The position numbers and the translations under genes were made by a program. A stretch of 25,923 bases of DNA from JACPPO01 sp965262505. GTDB taxonomy: Bacteria; Acidobacteriota; Vicinamibacteria; Vicinamibacterales; UBA2999. Below are positions 13,803 to 22,915 of the stretch, piece after piece (position 1 is the first letter of the stretch; every line of letters starts with the position of its first letter). Location of the stretch: contig CBDHFM010000028.1 of assembly GCA_965262505.1 (NCBI GenBank), forward strand, positions 1-25,923, read 5' to 3'. The notes under the pieces are model-generated. The model did no database searches, had not been told where the DNA came from, and was given only the letters and a program-made list of their open reading frames with translations.

Positions 13803-14176
13803 CAGCCCAAAGGGCGGCCGGCCTCCAGGTGTCGAATCTTCTCGGCCAGCAACGCCTTGTCGGTGGCGAGATCCGCCACGACGCGCTTGAGCCGCCGCGT
13901 GTCCGCGCCCTCGACGGCGACCTCGCGATGCTTGAGGCGGGCCTCACCGCCGGCCACGAAGTCGTCACGCCACTGCGAGAGCTTCGCCGCCGTCACGCCA
14001 TGGCGACGACTGAGGCTCTCGAGTGATTCCCCCTTGAGGACCTCGATGACCACGGAGACTTTTCGTCGCGCGGACCACCGCCCCGTGCCGACGAGCGCCC
14101 ACGAGGCTGAGGCCTCTGCGGTCGCCCTCCGGGCTCCCTCCGAGGCCTCAGCCTCGTGCTGTTTTCCCTTGGACAT
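13619..14176 (-). CDS. IS3-family OrfA (helix-turn-helix, leucine zipper)
   Basis: It starts at ATG 14176 with AAGGAG eight bases upstream. Residues of about 33-70 (RRKVSVVIEVLKGESLESLS, RRHGVTAAKLSQWRDDF) form a helix-turn-helix, followed by a zipper-like helix (RRLKRVVADLATDKALLAEK) that likely mediates dimerisation. The zero frame runs on for about 64 residues past the frameshift site. That tail is Arg/Pro-rich and looks like noncoding read-through, so the functional domain ends near residue 122. Confidence 0.8.
   Translation of the reverse strand: MSKGKQHEAEASEGARRATAEASASWALVGTGRWSARRKVSVVIEVLKGESLESLSRRHGVTAAKLSQWRDDFVAGGEARLKHREVAVEGADTRRLKRVVADLATDKALLAEKIRHLEAGRPLGWWRSKRCVTRLRPPLTGRTASPASRACGRCRARRSTRNGPGAPGRRRWPSADPSRPSRMRR
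13808..13814 (-). promoter_or_regulatory. Candidate -1 frameshift heptamer CCCTTTG in the IS3 element
   Basis: In the orfA frame the bases read C CCT TTG, which fits X XXY YYZ. Slipping back one base gives CCC TTT and enters the orfB frame just before its first possible start. Such -1 shifting makes the OrfAB transposase in the IS3 family. Confidence 0.55.
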
Positions 14177-14225
14177 AACTCATTCTCCTTCTCGCAGAAG
14201 GCTGTCCAAAGAAATCGTGGGGCGC

Positions 14226-14388
14226 GGGACTGGACATCGAGCCACGCCTGCGCAAGGTGATGGGCTACCGGCACCTGCCCAGGCTTCGTGACGCATTGAA
14301 GCGAGAGCTGAAGATCGACACGACGACGTCGACGAAGAAAGTCGCGTAAGCAATCAGGAGCCGCGGAGAGTTTCAACTAGGAATGGGC
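14226..14388 (+). pseudogene. C-terminal relic of another IS256-family transposase
   Basis: Immediately after the IS3 right end, an open frame encodes IEPRLRKVMGYRHLPRLRDA and ends at TAA 14347-14349. It resembles the last part of the intact IS256-type transposase here (FRRLKGHADMPQLVAAL) and the general IS256 C-terminus. After the stop, GGAGCCGCGGAGAGTTTCAA recalls an IS256 subterminal repeat. The rest of the gene is missing, probably removed when the IS3 element arrived. Confidence 0.55.
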
Positions 14389-14405
14389 TTGACTCGGTGT
14401 AAGAT

Positions 14406-14437
14406 TGGGCCGGGTCGGAATGAACCGACCCAGCCCA
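14406..14437. terminator. Hairpin upstream of the small ORF and receptor
   Basis: TGGGC-C-GGGTCGG pairs with CCGACCC-A-GCCCA around AATGAA, giving 12 pairs and one mismatch. There is no T-tract. It may insulate the receptor region from the transposon relic or act in its leader. Confidence 0.35.
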
Positions 14438-14490
14438 TGCTTCAACGAGTTGACGCTCGATGAGGCGGCGGCACCGGAGGGGCGACTCCG

Positions 14491-14682
14491 ATGCAACACA
14501 CAGCATACACCGACCCCCTACAGCTCACCCTCCCGATTGAGTTCGCCCCGTCCGTGGTGCGGGCGCATGGCCTGTCGGTCGCGCATCCCCGTCCGCTGGT
14601 GTCCTACGGCAAGGACTACGGGCGCGTGTTCTGCTTTCGCACGTCCCCCCGAAACACTACCGGCCCTATTTGTGTTATTTAG
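14491..14682 (+). CDS. Hypothetical 63-aa ORF before the receptor gene
   Basis: The ORF starts at ATG 14491 with CGGAGGGG upstream and reads MQHTAYTDPLQLTLPIEFAP, then SYGKDYGRVFCFRTSPR. Base composition is coding-like until about 14655 and then turns AT-rich, so the last nine residues may be a truncation tail. I do not recognise a family. It ends 49 bases before the receptor start and may share its transcript. Confidence 0.4.
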   Translation: MQHTAYTDPLQLTLPIEFAPSVVRAHGLSVAHPRPLVSYGKDYGRVFCFRTSPRNTTGPICVI

Positions 14683-14731
14683 TCCTGCAATCCTAAACGT
14701 CATCACAGTTCAGAACCACGGAGCATGATTT

Positions 14732-17632
14732 ATGAGTAGCTTAAGAGGATTGACATCAAGAACGGTTGGCTTCGCGCTGGGGTTTCTTTTTGCTGCCGTC
14801 GTGTGCGTGCCAGGCGTCGCCAACGCCCAGGACGGCGCGATCTCTGGCACGGTCACGGACACGACGGGCGGCATTCTCCCCGGTGTCACCGTGGAAGCGC
14901 AGGACGCGGCGGGGACCGCGCAGGTGGCCGTCACTGACGGGACCGGCCAGTTCACGTTCAGCGGACTGGTCCCGGGGACGTACGACGTGACGTTCACCCT
15001 CTTCGGTTTCACCGTGCCCGCGCAGATGGTGGAGGTGAGCGCGGGCGCCACGGCCGCCCTCGACGTGGTCATGGCGCTCGGCGGGCTCGTCGAGAATGTG
15101 GTCGTCGTCGGCACCCGCGCCGAGCCGCGGTCGGTGACCGCCTCGGCCGTGCCGGTCGACGTCATCACCGCCCAGGACTTCGTTAGCCAAGGGGATGTCG
15201 ACCTCACCAACCAGTTACGGACCGTGGTCCCGTCATTCAACGTCAATACGCAACCGATCAGTGACGCGGCCACAGTCGTGCGCCCGGCCAACCTGCGCAA
15301 CATGGCGCCTGACCACACCCTGGTTCTGGTGAACGGGAAGCGCCGCCACCGCGCGGCGGTCATCGCCTGGCTCGGCAACGGCGTCGCGGACGGCGCCCAG
15401 GGCCCGGATCTCTCGATCATCCCTGCGATCGCCTTGCGGCAGGCGGAGGTGTTGCGCGACGGCGCGGCGGCGCAATACGGCTCGGACGCGATCGCCGGCG
15501 TCATGAACTTCGAGTTGAAGAACGCCCGGTCCGGCGGCAGCATGGAGATCCGCTCGGGCCGCCGCTATGACGAGAACGACGGGGACCCGTCGACGTGCGG
15601 GCCGCTCGGCCGGTCGTGCAACGGGATCGGCGGCTACGGCGTGGGGTATACGGTGGCCGGCAACGTCGGGCTGCCGCTCGCCTCGGAGGGGTTTCTGAAC
15701 CTCAGCCTGGAGTATGGCGGCGCCAATCCAACCAACCGCGCGGTGCAGGACAACGGCTCGCAGGCGGTGAGTGACGGCGGCAACAGCCACGTGCGCAGCA
15801 CGTCGCGTGTGTGGGGCGTGCCGCTGGTCGAGGACGAACTGAAGCTGTTCGGCAACTTCGGCACCGGCGGGGAGCGCGCCGAGTTGTACGGCCACACCAA
15901 TTACGCCACCAAGAAGGTGACCGGCGGCTTCTACTTCCGGAACCCGACCAACCGCGGCAACGTGTACACCGTCGGCGACGTCGACAGCCGGACGCTGGTG
16001 GTCGGCGACGTGCTGGCCGCCCAGGGCCGGGGATCCGCGAACTGCCCAACGGTCACCGTTACCAACAGCATCCCGGATCCGGTGGCCTTCGGCGAGGTCC
16101 TGAGCAATCCGAACTGCTTCACGTTCCACCAGCCGTTCACCGGCGCGCCGGACGGGTTTCCGGGCGGCTTCACGCCGCAGTTCGGCGGCGATGTTCGGGA
16201 CGCGTCGCTGGTGGCCGGCGTGCGCGGGACCACGGCGGCCGGTCTCCGCTGGGACGTCAGCGGCAACATCGGCCAGAGCCAGGTGGACACCTTCATCTTC
16301 GACACGGTCAACGCGTCGCTCGGGCCGGACAGTCCGACCAGCTTCAAGCCGAACCTGCTGCAGCAGACCGAAACGAGCGTCAATGCGGACCTCTCCTACG
16401 CCGCCAGCGACATGATCAACATCGCCGGCGGCGCCGAGTGGCGGAACGAGCAGTACATGCTCGGGGCTGGCGATGACGCGTCGTGGGCCATCGGGCCGTA
16501 CGCCGCGCAGAAGTTCAGCTCCGGGTCGAACGGTTACAACGGCACCCGCCCGGAGAACGCCGGCACGTGGGACCGCGCCAACGTCGCGGTGTACGGCGAC
16601 GTCGACGTGCATGGCGTCGAGAACGAGTGGAACCTGGGCGCCGCCGTCCGGATCGAGGATTTCTACGACAGCTTCGGCACCACGATGAACAGCAAGCTGT
16701 CCGGACGGTACGGCTTCACCGAGGTGTTCGCGGTACGCGCTGCGGTCAGCAGCGGGTTCCGCGCGCCGACACCAGGCCAGCAGAACGTGCTGAACGTGAC
16801 GACCGAGTTTGACTTCGAGATCAACGACCTGGTCAACAAAGGCACGATTCCCTCCACCTCCCCGGTCGCGGCGTTGCGGGGCGGCATCCCGCTCCAGCCG
16901 GAAAAGTCGATCAACTACTCGGTCGGGACGGTCGTGGACACCGGCCTGTTCACCTTCACGGCCGACTACTTCCGGATCGCCTTGTCCGACCGGCTCACCA
17001 TCACGAAAGACTTCAGTCTCACGCCGGATGAGGTCGTGACGCTGGTCGCGAATGGCATTGCGGAAGCGGGCAACCTGGGAGAATTCATCTTCTTCGTGAA
17101 CGACTTTGCCACCAGGACGCAAGGGATCGACCTCGTCTCCACCTGGACGCCGCTGGCGCTCGGCGGGCGGGTCACGTTCAGCGGCGTCTTCAACTACACC
17201 GACACGGCGCTGACGCGGTTCAACGAGGAGCATATCAACGCGGACCGGATCGCCGCCCTGACGTTGGGGCTGCCCAAAACGCGCTGGAACGCCGGCGTCA
17301 CCTACAGCGCCGACCAGTGGAGCCTGATGACGCGCGTCCACTTCTACGGCAAGTACTGGGATCGGGAAGACGCGCGAGGCGCCCTGAAAGAAGAGCTGTC
17401 ATACCAGTACCCGCTGTACCCCGGCAAGCCGCTCGTCGATCTCGAGGCCGGCTTCCCGTTCGGCGACAATGGGGTCACGCTGTCGGTCGGCGCCCAGAAC
17501 GTCCTCAACACCTACCCGGACGAGCACCCCGGGGCCTTCGAGAGCAACGGCAATCGCTACGGCCAGTTCGGGCCGTTCGGGTTCAATGGCGGGTACTACT
17601 ACACCCGCATCAACTACGGGTGGGGAAACTAG
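14732..17632 (+). CDS. TonB-dependent outer-membrane receptor, intact copy
   Basis: This 966-aa protein would import an unknown substrate across the outer membrane using TonB energy. Residues 1-32 are a signal peptide (hydrophobic core 14-26, cleavage after ANA). Residues 36-115 form a carboxypeptidase-regulatory-like Ig fold (ISGTVTDTTGGILPGVTV, LVPGTYDVTFTLFGF). A TonB-box-like strand follows (ENVVVVG, 121-127). The plug spans about 135-265 and holds LVLVNGKRR and the hallmark AAAQYGSDAIAGVMNF. The rest is a 22-strand-type barrel ending in GYYYTRINYGWGN; the final residue is Asn, not the usual Phe or Trp. GGAG lies about ten bases before ATG 14732. It is the only clear host-benefit gene on the plasmid. 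The substrate cannot be told from sequence. Confidence 0.93.
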   Translation: MSSLRGLTSRTVGFALGFLFAAVVCVPGVANAQDGAISGTVTDTTGGILPGVTVEAQDAAGTAQVAVTDGTGQFTFSGLVPGTYDVTFTLFGFTVPAQMVEVSAGATAALDVVMALGGLVENVVVVGTRAEPRSVTASAVPVDVITAQDFVSQGDVDLTNQLRTVVPSFNVNTQPISDAATVVRPANLRNMAPDHTLVLVNGKRRHRAAVIAWLGNGVADGAQGPDLSIIPAIALRQAEVLRDGAAAQYGSDAIAGVMNFELKNARSGGSMEIRSGRRYDENDGDPSTCGPLGRSCNGIGGYGVGYTVAGNVGLPLASEGFLNLSLEYGGANPTNRAVQDNGSQAVSDGGNSHVRSTSRVWGVPLVEDELKLFGNFGTGGERAELYGHTNYATKKVTGGFYFRNPTNRGNVYTVGDVDSRTLVVGDVLAAQGRGSANCPTVTVTNSIPDPVAFGEVLSNPNCFTFHQPFTGAPDGFPGGFTPQFGGDVRDASLVAGVRGTTAAGLRWDVSGNIGQSQVDTFIFDTVNASLGPDSPTSFKPNLLQQTETSVNADLSYAASDMINIAGGAEWRNEQYMLGAGDDASWAIGPYAAQKFSSGSNGYNGTRPENAGTWDRANVAVYGDVDVHGVENEWNLGAAVRIEDFYDSFGTTMNSKLSGRYGFTEVFAVRAAVSSGFRAPTPGQQNVLNVTTEFDFEINDLVNKGTIPSTSPVAALRGGIPLQPEKSINYSVGTVVDTGLFTFTADYFRIALSDRLTITKDFSLTPDEVVTLVANGIAEAGNLGEFIFFVNDFATRTQGIDLVSTWTPLALGGRVTFSGVFNYTDTALTRFNEEHINADRIAALTLGLPKTRWNAGVTYSADQWSLMTRVHFYGKYWDREDARGALKEELSYQYPLYPGKPLVDLEAGFPFGDNGVTLSVGAQNVLNTYPDEHPGAFESNGNRYGQFGPFGFNGGYYYTRINYGWGN

Positions 17633-17788
17633 TGAGGGGAAATTCCGCCGACACACGCACGCACGGGCGAAGGCCTATGGTGGATGTGATAGGTCTGACG
17701 TCGGGCGCAGAGGATGCCGGATCGGTGACGCCGCGACCCGCCGCGTGTCAACCGGATCGTCTTTGCTCGCGTCCTTAACTGACCCTGG

Positions 17789-17941
17789 CTAGCCACGCGT
17801 CAGACGTTCGTGAAAGACGAGCGCGACCACGCCGCCGCGTCCCGGGTCGCTGGGCGGAGCGTCACGGTTCCTCATGTCCGGGTGCGCCGTGTGCCACGCC
17901 TTCGCGCGGCGTTGCGCCTCGCTTAGGTCCGTCGGCGTCAT
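17789..17941 (-). CDS. 50-aa ORF coupled to the mbeB-like gene (copy 2)
   Basis: Second-lap copy of 3286-3438, with the same ATGA overlap. Confidence 0.45.
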   Translation of the reverse strand: MTPTDLSEAQRRAKAWHTAHPDMRNRDAPPSDPGRGGVVALVFHERLTRG

Positions 17942-18438
17942 CCGCTCGGCGACGCGACGGCGTCGCGCGCCGTCACGATCTGTTCACGTTCTGCGCCGGT
18001 TGACCGGCGAGGCAGCACCACGTAGCGCGTCGCGTCCGCCTCCTCGTGGAGCCACACGCCCCACGTCTGCGCCTGCAGCTGGTCGAGGGCGCGCTGTTCC
18101 TGCGCGATCCCGCGCCGGTAGGTCTCCTGCGTCTCGAGCAGGCGCTGCACGCGGCTCGACTGCCACTGCAGCAGCCCCCAGCTCCCGCCGCAGATGCCCA
18201 GAAAGAGACTCAGCCCGATCACCAGCGGCCGGAGCCAGGCGCGCCGCAGCAGGCCGTGCATCCGCCCGTTCACCTTCTCCATAGCGGCGTCGATGATAGG
18301 CAGCCTGGCGTTCACGATGGCGTCCCACCTCTCGCCATAGTCCTGCAGCTTGCGCTCGTCGATCGCGTCCATCTTCTGGCGCTCGGCCTCCATCCGGCGC
18401 CGGATCCGGTCGCGTATATCGTTCGCGTTGGAAGTCAT
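17938..18438 (-). CDS. MbeB-like mobilization membrane protein (copy 2)
   Basis: Second-lap copy of 3435-3935, with the same 166-residue product. Confidence 0.65.
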   Translation of the reverse strand: MTSNANDIRDRIRRRMEAERQKMDAIDERKLQDYGERWDAIVNARLPIIDAAMEKVNGRMHGLLRRAWLRPLVIGLSLFLGICGGSWGLLQWQSSRVQRLLETQETYRRGIAQEQRALDQLQAQTWGVWLHEEADATRYVVLPRRSTGAEREQIVTARDAVASPSG

Positions 18439-19177
18439 GCTCGTACAGCGCTCCTTTCAGCCGCCACCGCTTTCCACTCTCCGGGTCGTGGGCGGTCACG
18501 TAGTTCTTGCCCTGGCGCGGCACCTCAAGACCCAACTCGTGGAGGGCGGCGACCACGCCGGGCCGGTCCTGCACGTTCCCGGACTCGACGCCCTGCAGCA
18601 GGTGATCCCGGATCGCCTCGCGCGGGTCGTCCTCGTGCGCGATCCCCGCCCGCCGCGCCGCCGCCTCAATGTAGGCGCGGTGCCCCGGCTGCTGCTCGCG
18701 CGCCCGCGCCGGATCATTCGGGCGGCTCCAGCCGTGGTCGCGGTTACAGGCCTCGACCAGCGGGCCATAGGTCTGCTCCCAGCCCGGCGGCGCGACGTTG
18801 AGGCTCTTGCCCGTCTCCAGGTCACGTCGCGCGGCGAGCACATGCACGTGCACGCCGCCGTCCGCGTCGCGGTGCCGCACCGCCGCCCAGGCGTAGCGAT
18901 CCGGGGCCAGCCCGGCCCAGGCGGTCTACTCGACCTCGTCGAGCACCCGGTCGATGTCCCAGTCGCTCGGCCGGTCCTCCGGCGCCCAGGCGATCACGCC
19001 CGAGGTGTATTTGTGGTCGAACTCCAGCGAGTCGGCCACCGCCGCCACGCCGTCCGGATCGCCGCGCAGCACCGTCACGTCCTCCCGGACCTGGCCCTGG
19101 CTGTCGGTCTCGCGCAGCAGGTAGTCGGCCGCGGCCTGGGCCGAGCCCGTCCCGCGCGCGAGGAACTTAATCAGCAT
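17984..19177 (-). pseudogene. mobA: ColE1 MbeA-like relaxase with amber codon (copy 2)
   Basis: Second-lap copy of 3481-4674. The TAG is again codon 84 (18928-18926). The two laps may come from the same reads, so this is not independent proof that the stop is real. Confidence 0.8.
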
Positions 19178-19517
19178 CGCCCGCGCCCCGCACGCGGAGC
19201 GCCGCCACCTCGCGCTCGATGGCGATCAGGTGCGCGAGAACCTCGACGACGGCGAGGTCCTCGTCTACGTGCGTGTGCGCCCAGCGCGCGATCTGATTCA
19301 GGTTCGAGCCGATGTGCGCGATCTGCCGCGTGCGCGCGCGCTCGACCTCCCGCGGCGGCGCCGTCCAGGTCTGCGTCCGCGCCATCGCCTGGCGCAGCAG
19401 CTCGGACAGCGACACGCCCGCCGCCGCAGCCTTGGCCTGCCACAAGGCGAGCTCGGCCGCGCTCACGCGAGCGTGCGCGATGGCGGGGCGAGTCGGCGCG
19501 GAGCGATGGCGCGGCAT
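19167..19517 (-). CDS. mobC: MobC-like relaxosome accessory protein (copy 2)
   Basis: Second-lap copy of 4664-5014, with the same NLNQIARWAH motif. Confidence 0.85.
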   Translation of the reverse strand: MPRHRSAPTRPAIAHARVSAAELALWQAKAAAAGVSLSELLRQAMARTQTWTAPPREVERARTRQIAHIGSNLNQIARWAHTHVDEDLAVVEVLAHLIAIEREVAALRVRGAGDAD

Positions 19518-19576
19518 CGTGGGCTTTGGCTCTTGTAGGGGGTTCGAAGGGGGAGCGCAGAGGCCCCATCGCCAGG

Positions 19577-19609
19577 CCCAATGTAGCACATTGGGTAAAC
19601 TGGCTTACC
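19577..19609 (+). other. oriT: oriT with ColE1-type nic (copy 2)
   Basis: Second-lap copy of 5074-5106. The inverted repeat is 19577-19595 and nic lies between 19603 and 19604. Confidence 0.75.
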
Positions 19610-19656
19610 GTTGCCTATTGGGCACGTGTGGGCTACTGTGGCCTCTCTAGAGTAAC

Positions 19657-20115
19657 ATGCCACGCATGCCGACAGAGACCGCCATCCGCTTCCGCGTCGA
19701 CCCCCAGCTGCGGCGCCGGCTCGACCGACTCCGCACGGAGAAAGCCGTCAACCTGTCCGCCTGGTTGCGCCGCCTGGTCAGAAAGGCCCTGAGCGACGAG
19801 TTCCCCGACGAGGAGCTCGACGAGGCCCCGGCCCCCGAGCCGCCCGCCGCGCCGGCCGAGCCCGTCGACGAGCGGCAGCCCGACCCGAACAAACCGCTGG
19901 TCGATGGGTGGACGCCCCGCCAGCTCGACCAGGGTTGGGGCGCTGTACTCGAAGGCGCTCACGTGGCCGACCTCCCCGCGAGCGCCCAGCTGCCCGGCAC
20001 GCCGATCGTCGTCACCGACCGACGGGGCGACGCCTGGACCACAACCCTCACCGACGTCGTCAGCCGAACCGACACGGAGATCGTGGTCACCAATACCGGC
20101 CGGCCGCGCCGGTGA
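19657..20115 (+). CDS. Ribbon-helix-helix protein with extra C-terminal domain (copy 2)
   Basis: Second-lap copy of 5154-5612. Confidence 0.7.
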   Translation: MPRMPTETAIRFRVDPQLRRRLDRLRTEKAVNLSAWLRRLVRKALSDEFPDEELDEAPAPEPPAAPAEPVDERQPDPNKPLVDGWTPRQLDQGWGAVLEGAHVADLPASAQLPGTPIVVTDRRGDAWTTTLTDVVSRTDTEIVVTNTGRPRR

Positions 20116-20179
20116 GGCCACACGGAGGGGCCAGCGTGACCGCGGCCGGTAGGGTTTCCCTGCCGGCCATAACGGCTCT

Positions 20180-20293
20180 CTGAGCCGGAGCGGGCCGGGC
20201 GAGTTCACCCGCAGGGCCGGAGCGTCAGCGGAGGAGGCGCGCAACGCCTTGACGCGCCTGGCGGGCGGAGGCTAGTCCGGGGCGGTTTTCGTG
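20180..20293 (+). ncRNA. Structured repeat element A (copy 2)
   Basis: Second-lap copy of 5677-5790. The surrounding gap 20116-20482 holds the same hairpin and palindromes as 5613-5979. Confidence 0.55.
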
Positions 20294-20482
20294 GTGGTTA
20301 TCCCATCCACAGTGGCGTTCATGGGCGGGCGGGAGTCCGATGGGTGCGCCCCCGCCACCAGGGTTTGGCCGACATCCACGGCCGTGCACGGTCGGTAAAG
20401 AGCCGTGCGCAAACTGCCGATAGGTGCGTAGCCGAGGACCGCCTGTCACAGGTGACCGTCGCGTCGGCGTGAGGCCTGTACC

Positions 20483-20707
20483 ATGTCACGAGATCCAAAC
20501 CCCGTTACCGTGGTGCTGCCCATCGGCGCGGCCCTACTCCGGCGCCTCGACGCGGTGGCTGCCGACCTCCACCTGGACCGGCCCGAAGCCCTCCACACGG
20601 CCCTCTTGTGCTGGCTTGAGCAGGAAGAGCGCCAAACCGCCGTCCGCGACCGCATGCGCACGCTACGGGCGTTGACGACGGCCGTGGTGCACGCCGACAT
20701 CGCGTAA
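20483..20707 (+). CDS. Small ribbon-helix-helix protein, 74 aa (copy 2)
   Basis: Second-lap copy of 5980-6204. Confidence 0.65.
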   Translation: MSRDPNPVTVVLPIGAALLRRLDAVAADLHLDRPEALHTALLCWLEQEERQTAVRDRMRTLRALTTAVVHADIA

Positions 20708-20723
20708 AAGGATACCTGTTTGG

Positions 20724-20834
20724 CTGAGCCGCAGCGGGCCGGGGGTGTCACCCGGAGGGCCGGAGCGTCAGCGGAGGAGCCGCAGAGCGGCTTGACGCGT
20801 CTGGACGGCGGAGGCTAGTCCGGGCGGTTTTTCG
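20724..20834 (+). ncRNA. Structured repeat element B (copy 2)
   Basis: Second-lap copy of 6221-6331. Confidence 0.55.
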
Positions 20835-20974
20835 GGTGGGTGTTGCTGGCCTAGCAACCGCCGTGGGCGGATTATCTGAGGAAATCAGCCGCCTTTATTG
20901 TCGTTCCCTTTATCACCCCAGCCATTCTGAGGCCGAGTCGAGCCTTTTTCAGCCGACAGGTGAGTCGAAAAAGA

Positions 20975-21144
20975 ACAGGCCACCGGCCTGTACGTACTTG
21001 AAGGTACTACTTGATCTTAACTACCTGTACGTACTCTTCCCGTTTGTACGGTCGTTTTAGCCCCTATTCTTCCCGTTTGTACGGTCTAGAGTCTTCCTGT
21101 TTGTACGGGGAAAACTGCCCAGAATCACAGGATTTTGTGGAAAA
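20975..21144. other. oriV: Iteron origin oriV1 (copy 2)
   Basis: Second-lap copy of 6472-6641. Iterons lie at 21035-21051, 21068-21084 and 21092-21108. Confidence 0.7.
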
Positions 21145-21207
21145 CCCACGGACGAGGCACTGAGCAATCCCAGGAGCGTTTTCTTAAGTGAGGGTCACCG
21201 GCAGCGA

Positions 21208-22636
21208 GGGGATGTCCCACTGACTGTTGAAAATTGACGCGGCGGCTCCTCACTGCTCGTGATACACGAGTGGTGGGCAACCCGAGGCGACACGCCTCAC
21301 AGCAAAGGAGCCGCCATGAAGAAGTCTCGCACAGTCCGTCCCGCCGCTGGTGTTGAATCTCCGCCCCCGCGTCGCCTGCCCCTCGTCGAGCTGCTGATCG
21401 ATACCGAGGCGGAGCTGTTCGAGCTCGCGGTGCGGTCAGGGTTACAGGTCTTGGACGCCATGCTCGAAGACGATCGGACCGCGATCTGTGGCCCGCGGTA
21501 CGCGCACCAGGCCGACCGTACGGCGGCCCGGGCCGGGACGGTGGCCAGTGAGGTCGTCCTCGGCGGGCGCAAGGTGGCAATCCGGCGTCCCCGGGTCCGC
21601 CAGGAAGTACCGCTGCCGACTTTCCAGACGATGGCCCAGACCGATCCCCTGCGGCGCCGCACTGTCGAGCAGCTGTTGGTCGGTGTCAGCACCCGGAGCT
21701 ATGCTCGGAGTCTGGAGCCGCTCCCGGCCGACGTCCCCAGTCGTAGCGTGAGTAAGAGCGCCGTCAGCCGCCGGTTTGTCGCCAAGACCGCCGCGCAACT
21801 GGCCGCGTGGCAGGCGACGCCCCTCGAGAACCTGGATCTGGTCGGCCTCGTCCTCGACGGTGTCCACATCGGCGAGCACTGTCTGGTCGTCGCCTTGGGG
21901 GTCGGCGCCGACGGCACGAAGCACGCCCTCGGGCTCTGGGAAGGCTCGACGGAGAACGCGACCGTCTGTCAGAGCCTGCTGGCCAACCTCCAGAGCCGTG
22001 GCCTGCGCACCGATCGGAGTGTGCTGGTGATGCTCGATGGGTCGAAGGCGCTGCGGGCGGCGGTGACTGCGGTGTTCGGCCGCGCCGCCGTGGTGCAGCG
22101 CTGCCAAGTCCACAAGACCCGCAACATCCTCGACCATTTACCGGCGCGCCAGCGGCCCTGGGTGCAGGCCATCCTGCGGCGGGCCTATCAGCACGAGGAC
22201 GTGAAGACCGCGATGCGGTTGCTACGGAACCTCGCCCGCCGCCTCGACCGGGAACATCCGTGCGCGGCGGCCAGTGTGCGGGAAGGGCTCGAAGAGACCG
22301 TGACCGTGCTCACGCTCGGCCTCGCTCCCCGTCTCCAGCGCTCGCTGGCCACCACCAACGCCGCCGAGAGCCTCATCAGCCGGACCCGCCACGTCAAACG
22401 CAACGTCAAGCGCTGGCGGGGCGGCCAGATGATGCTGCGCTGGGTCGCCGCGGGTGTGCTCGAAGCAGCCAAAGGGTTCCGGCGCCTGAAGGGACATGCG
22501 GATATGCCGCAGCTCGTCGCGGCCCTCCGCGCCCGAGATCACCGTCTCGGCCTCGGAGACTCCAGGGAGGCGCAGCACGTCGCTTAGAATGTCACCCGAG
22601 TCGCCGCCGAGTTTCAACAGCGGCCGGGACATCCCC
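21208..22636 (+). mobile_element. IS256-family insertion sequence (copy 2)
   Basis: Second-lap copy of 6705-8133, with GGCAGCGA duplications at 21200-21207 and 22637-22644. Confidence 0.9.
21316..22587 (+). CDS. IS256-family transposase (copy 2)
   Basis: Second-lap copy of 6813-8084, 423 aa and unbroken. Confidence 0.93.
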   Translation: MKKSRTVRPAAGVESPPPRRLPLVELLIDTEAELFELAVRSGLQVLDAMLEDDRTAICGPRYAHQADRTAARAGTVASEVVLGGRKVAIRRPRVRQEVPLPTFQTMAQTDPLRRRTVEQLLVGVSTRSYARSLEPLPADVPSRSVSKSAVSRRFVAKTAAQLAAWQATPLENLDLVGLVLDGVHIGEHCLVVALGVGADGTKHALGLWEGSTENATVCQSLLANLQSRGLRTDRSVLVMLDGSKALRAAVTAVFGRAAVVQRCQVHKTRNILDHLPARQRPWVQAILRRAYQHEDVKTAMRLLRNLARRLDREHPCAAASVREGLEETVTVLTLGLAPRLQRSLATTNAAESLISRTRHVKRNVKRWRGGQMMLRWVAAGVLEAAKGFRRLKGHADMPQLVAALRARDHRLGLGDSREAQHVA

Positions 22637-22688
22637 GGCAGCGATCCAGGCTGACAGATGCGATCCTGGGGGCGTCAACGGGCCTTTG

Positions 22689-22877
22689 TCACGGGGCGTC
22701 GGTTTTTTGTTGGCGTTCTTTCACCCGGCGTCGCGAGTGGCGGTAGCGGAGGCATTTCTGGCACGACGGGTTGGCGTTGTCCACTTGCTCTCGCAGGACG
22801 AAGAGCCCGCACAGCGTCCCCCGGAGGCCCCCGATGGAACATTCTGGTCTTGGGTCCGTGATGTGGGTTTTTGGCAC
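22689..22877 (-). CDS. Small Cys/His protein (copy 2)
   Basis: Second-lap copy of 8186-8374. Confidence 0.45.
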   Translation of the reverse strand: MPKTHITDPRPECSIGGLRGTLCGLFVLREQVDNANPSCQKCLRYRHSRRRVKERQQKTDAP

Positions 22878-22915
22878 TCGGTCGTCTCACTTCCTCTGCC
22901 GCAAGCCACGGGCGC

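Larger units (their letters stand above)
12858..14220 (-). mobile_element. IS3-family insertion sequence (about 1.36 kb)
   Basis: The inner terminal repeats are CCACGGATTTCTTGGACAGCC at the left and, read inward on the minus strand, CCACGATTTCTTTGGACAGCC at the right (14200-14220). They differ by two single-base shifts. The outer edges are not exact and no target duplication was found, probably because the left end was amplified and the right flank rearranged. The element encodes orfA and orfB on the minus strand. Confidence 0.8.
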
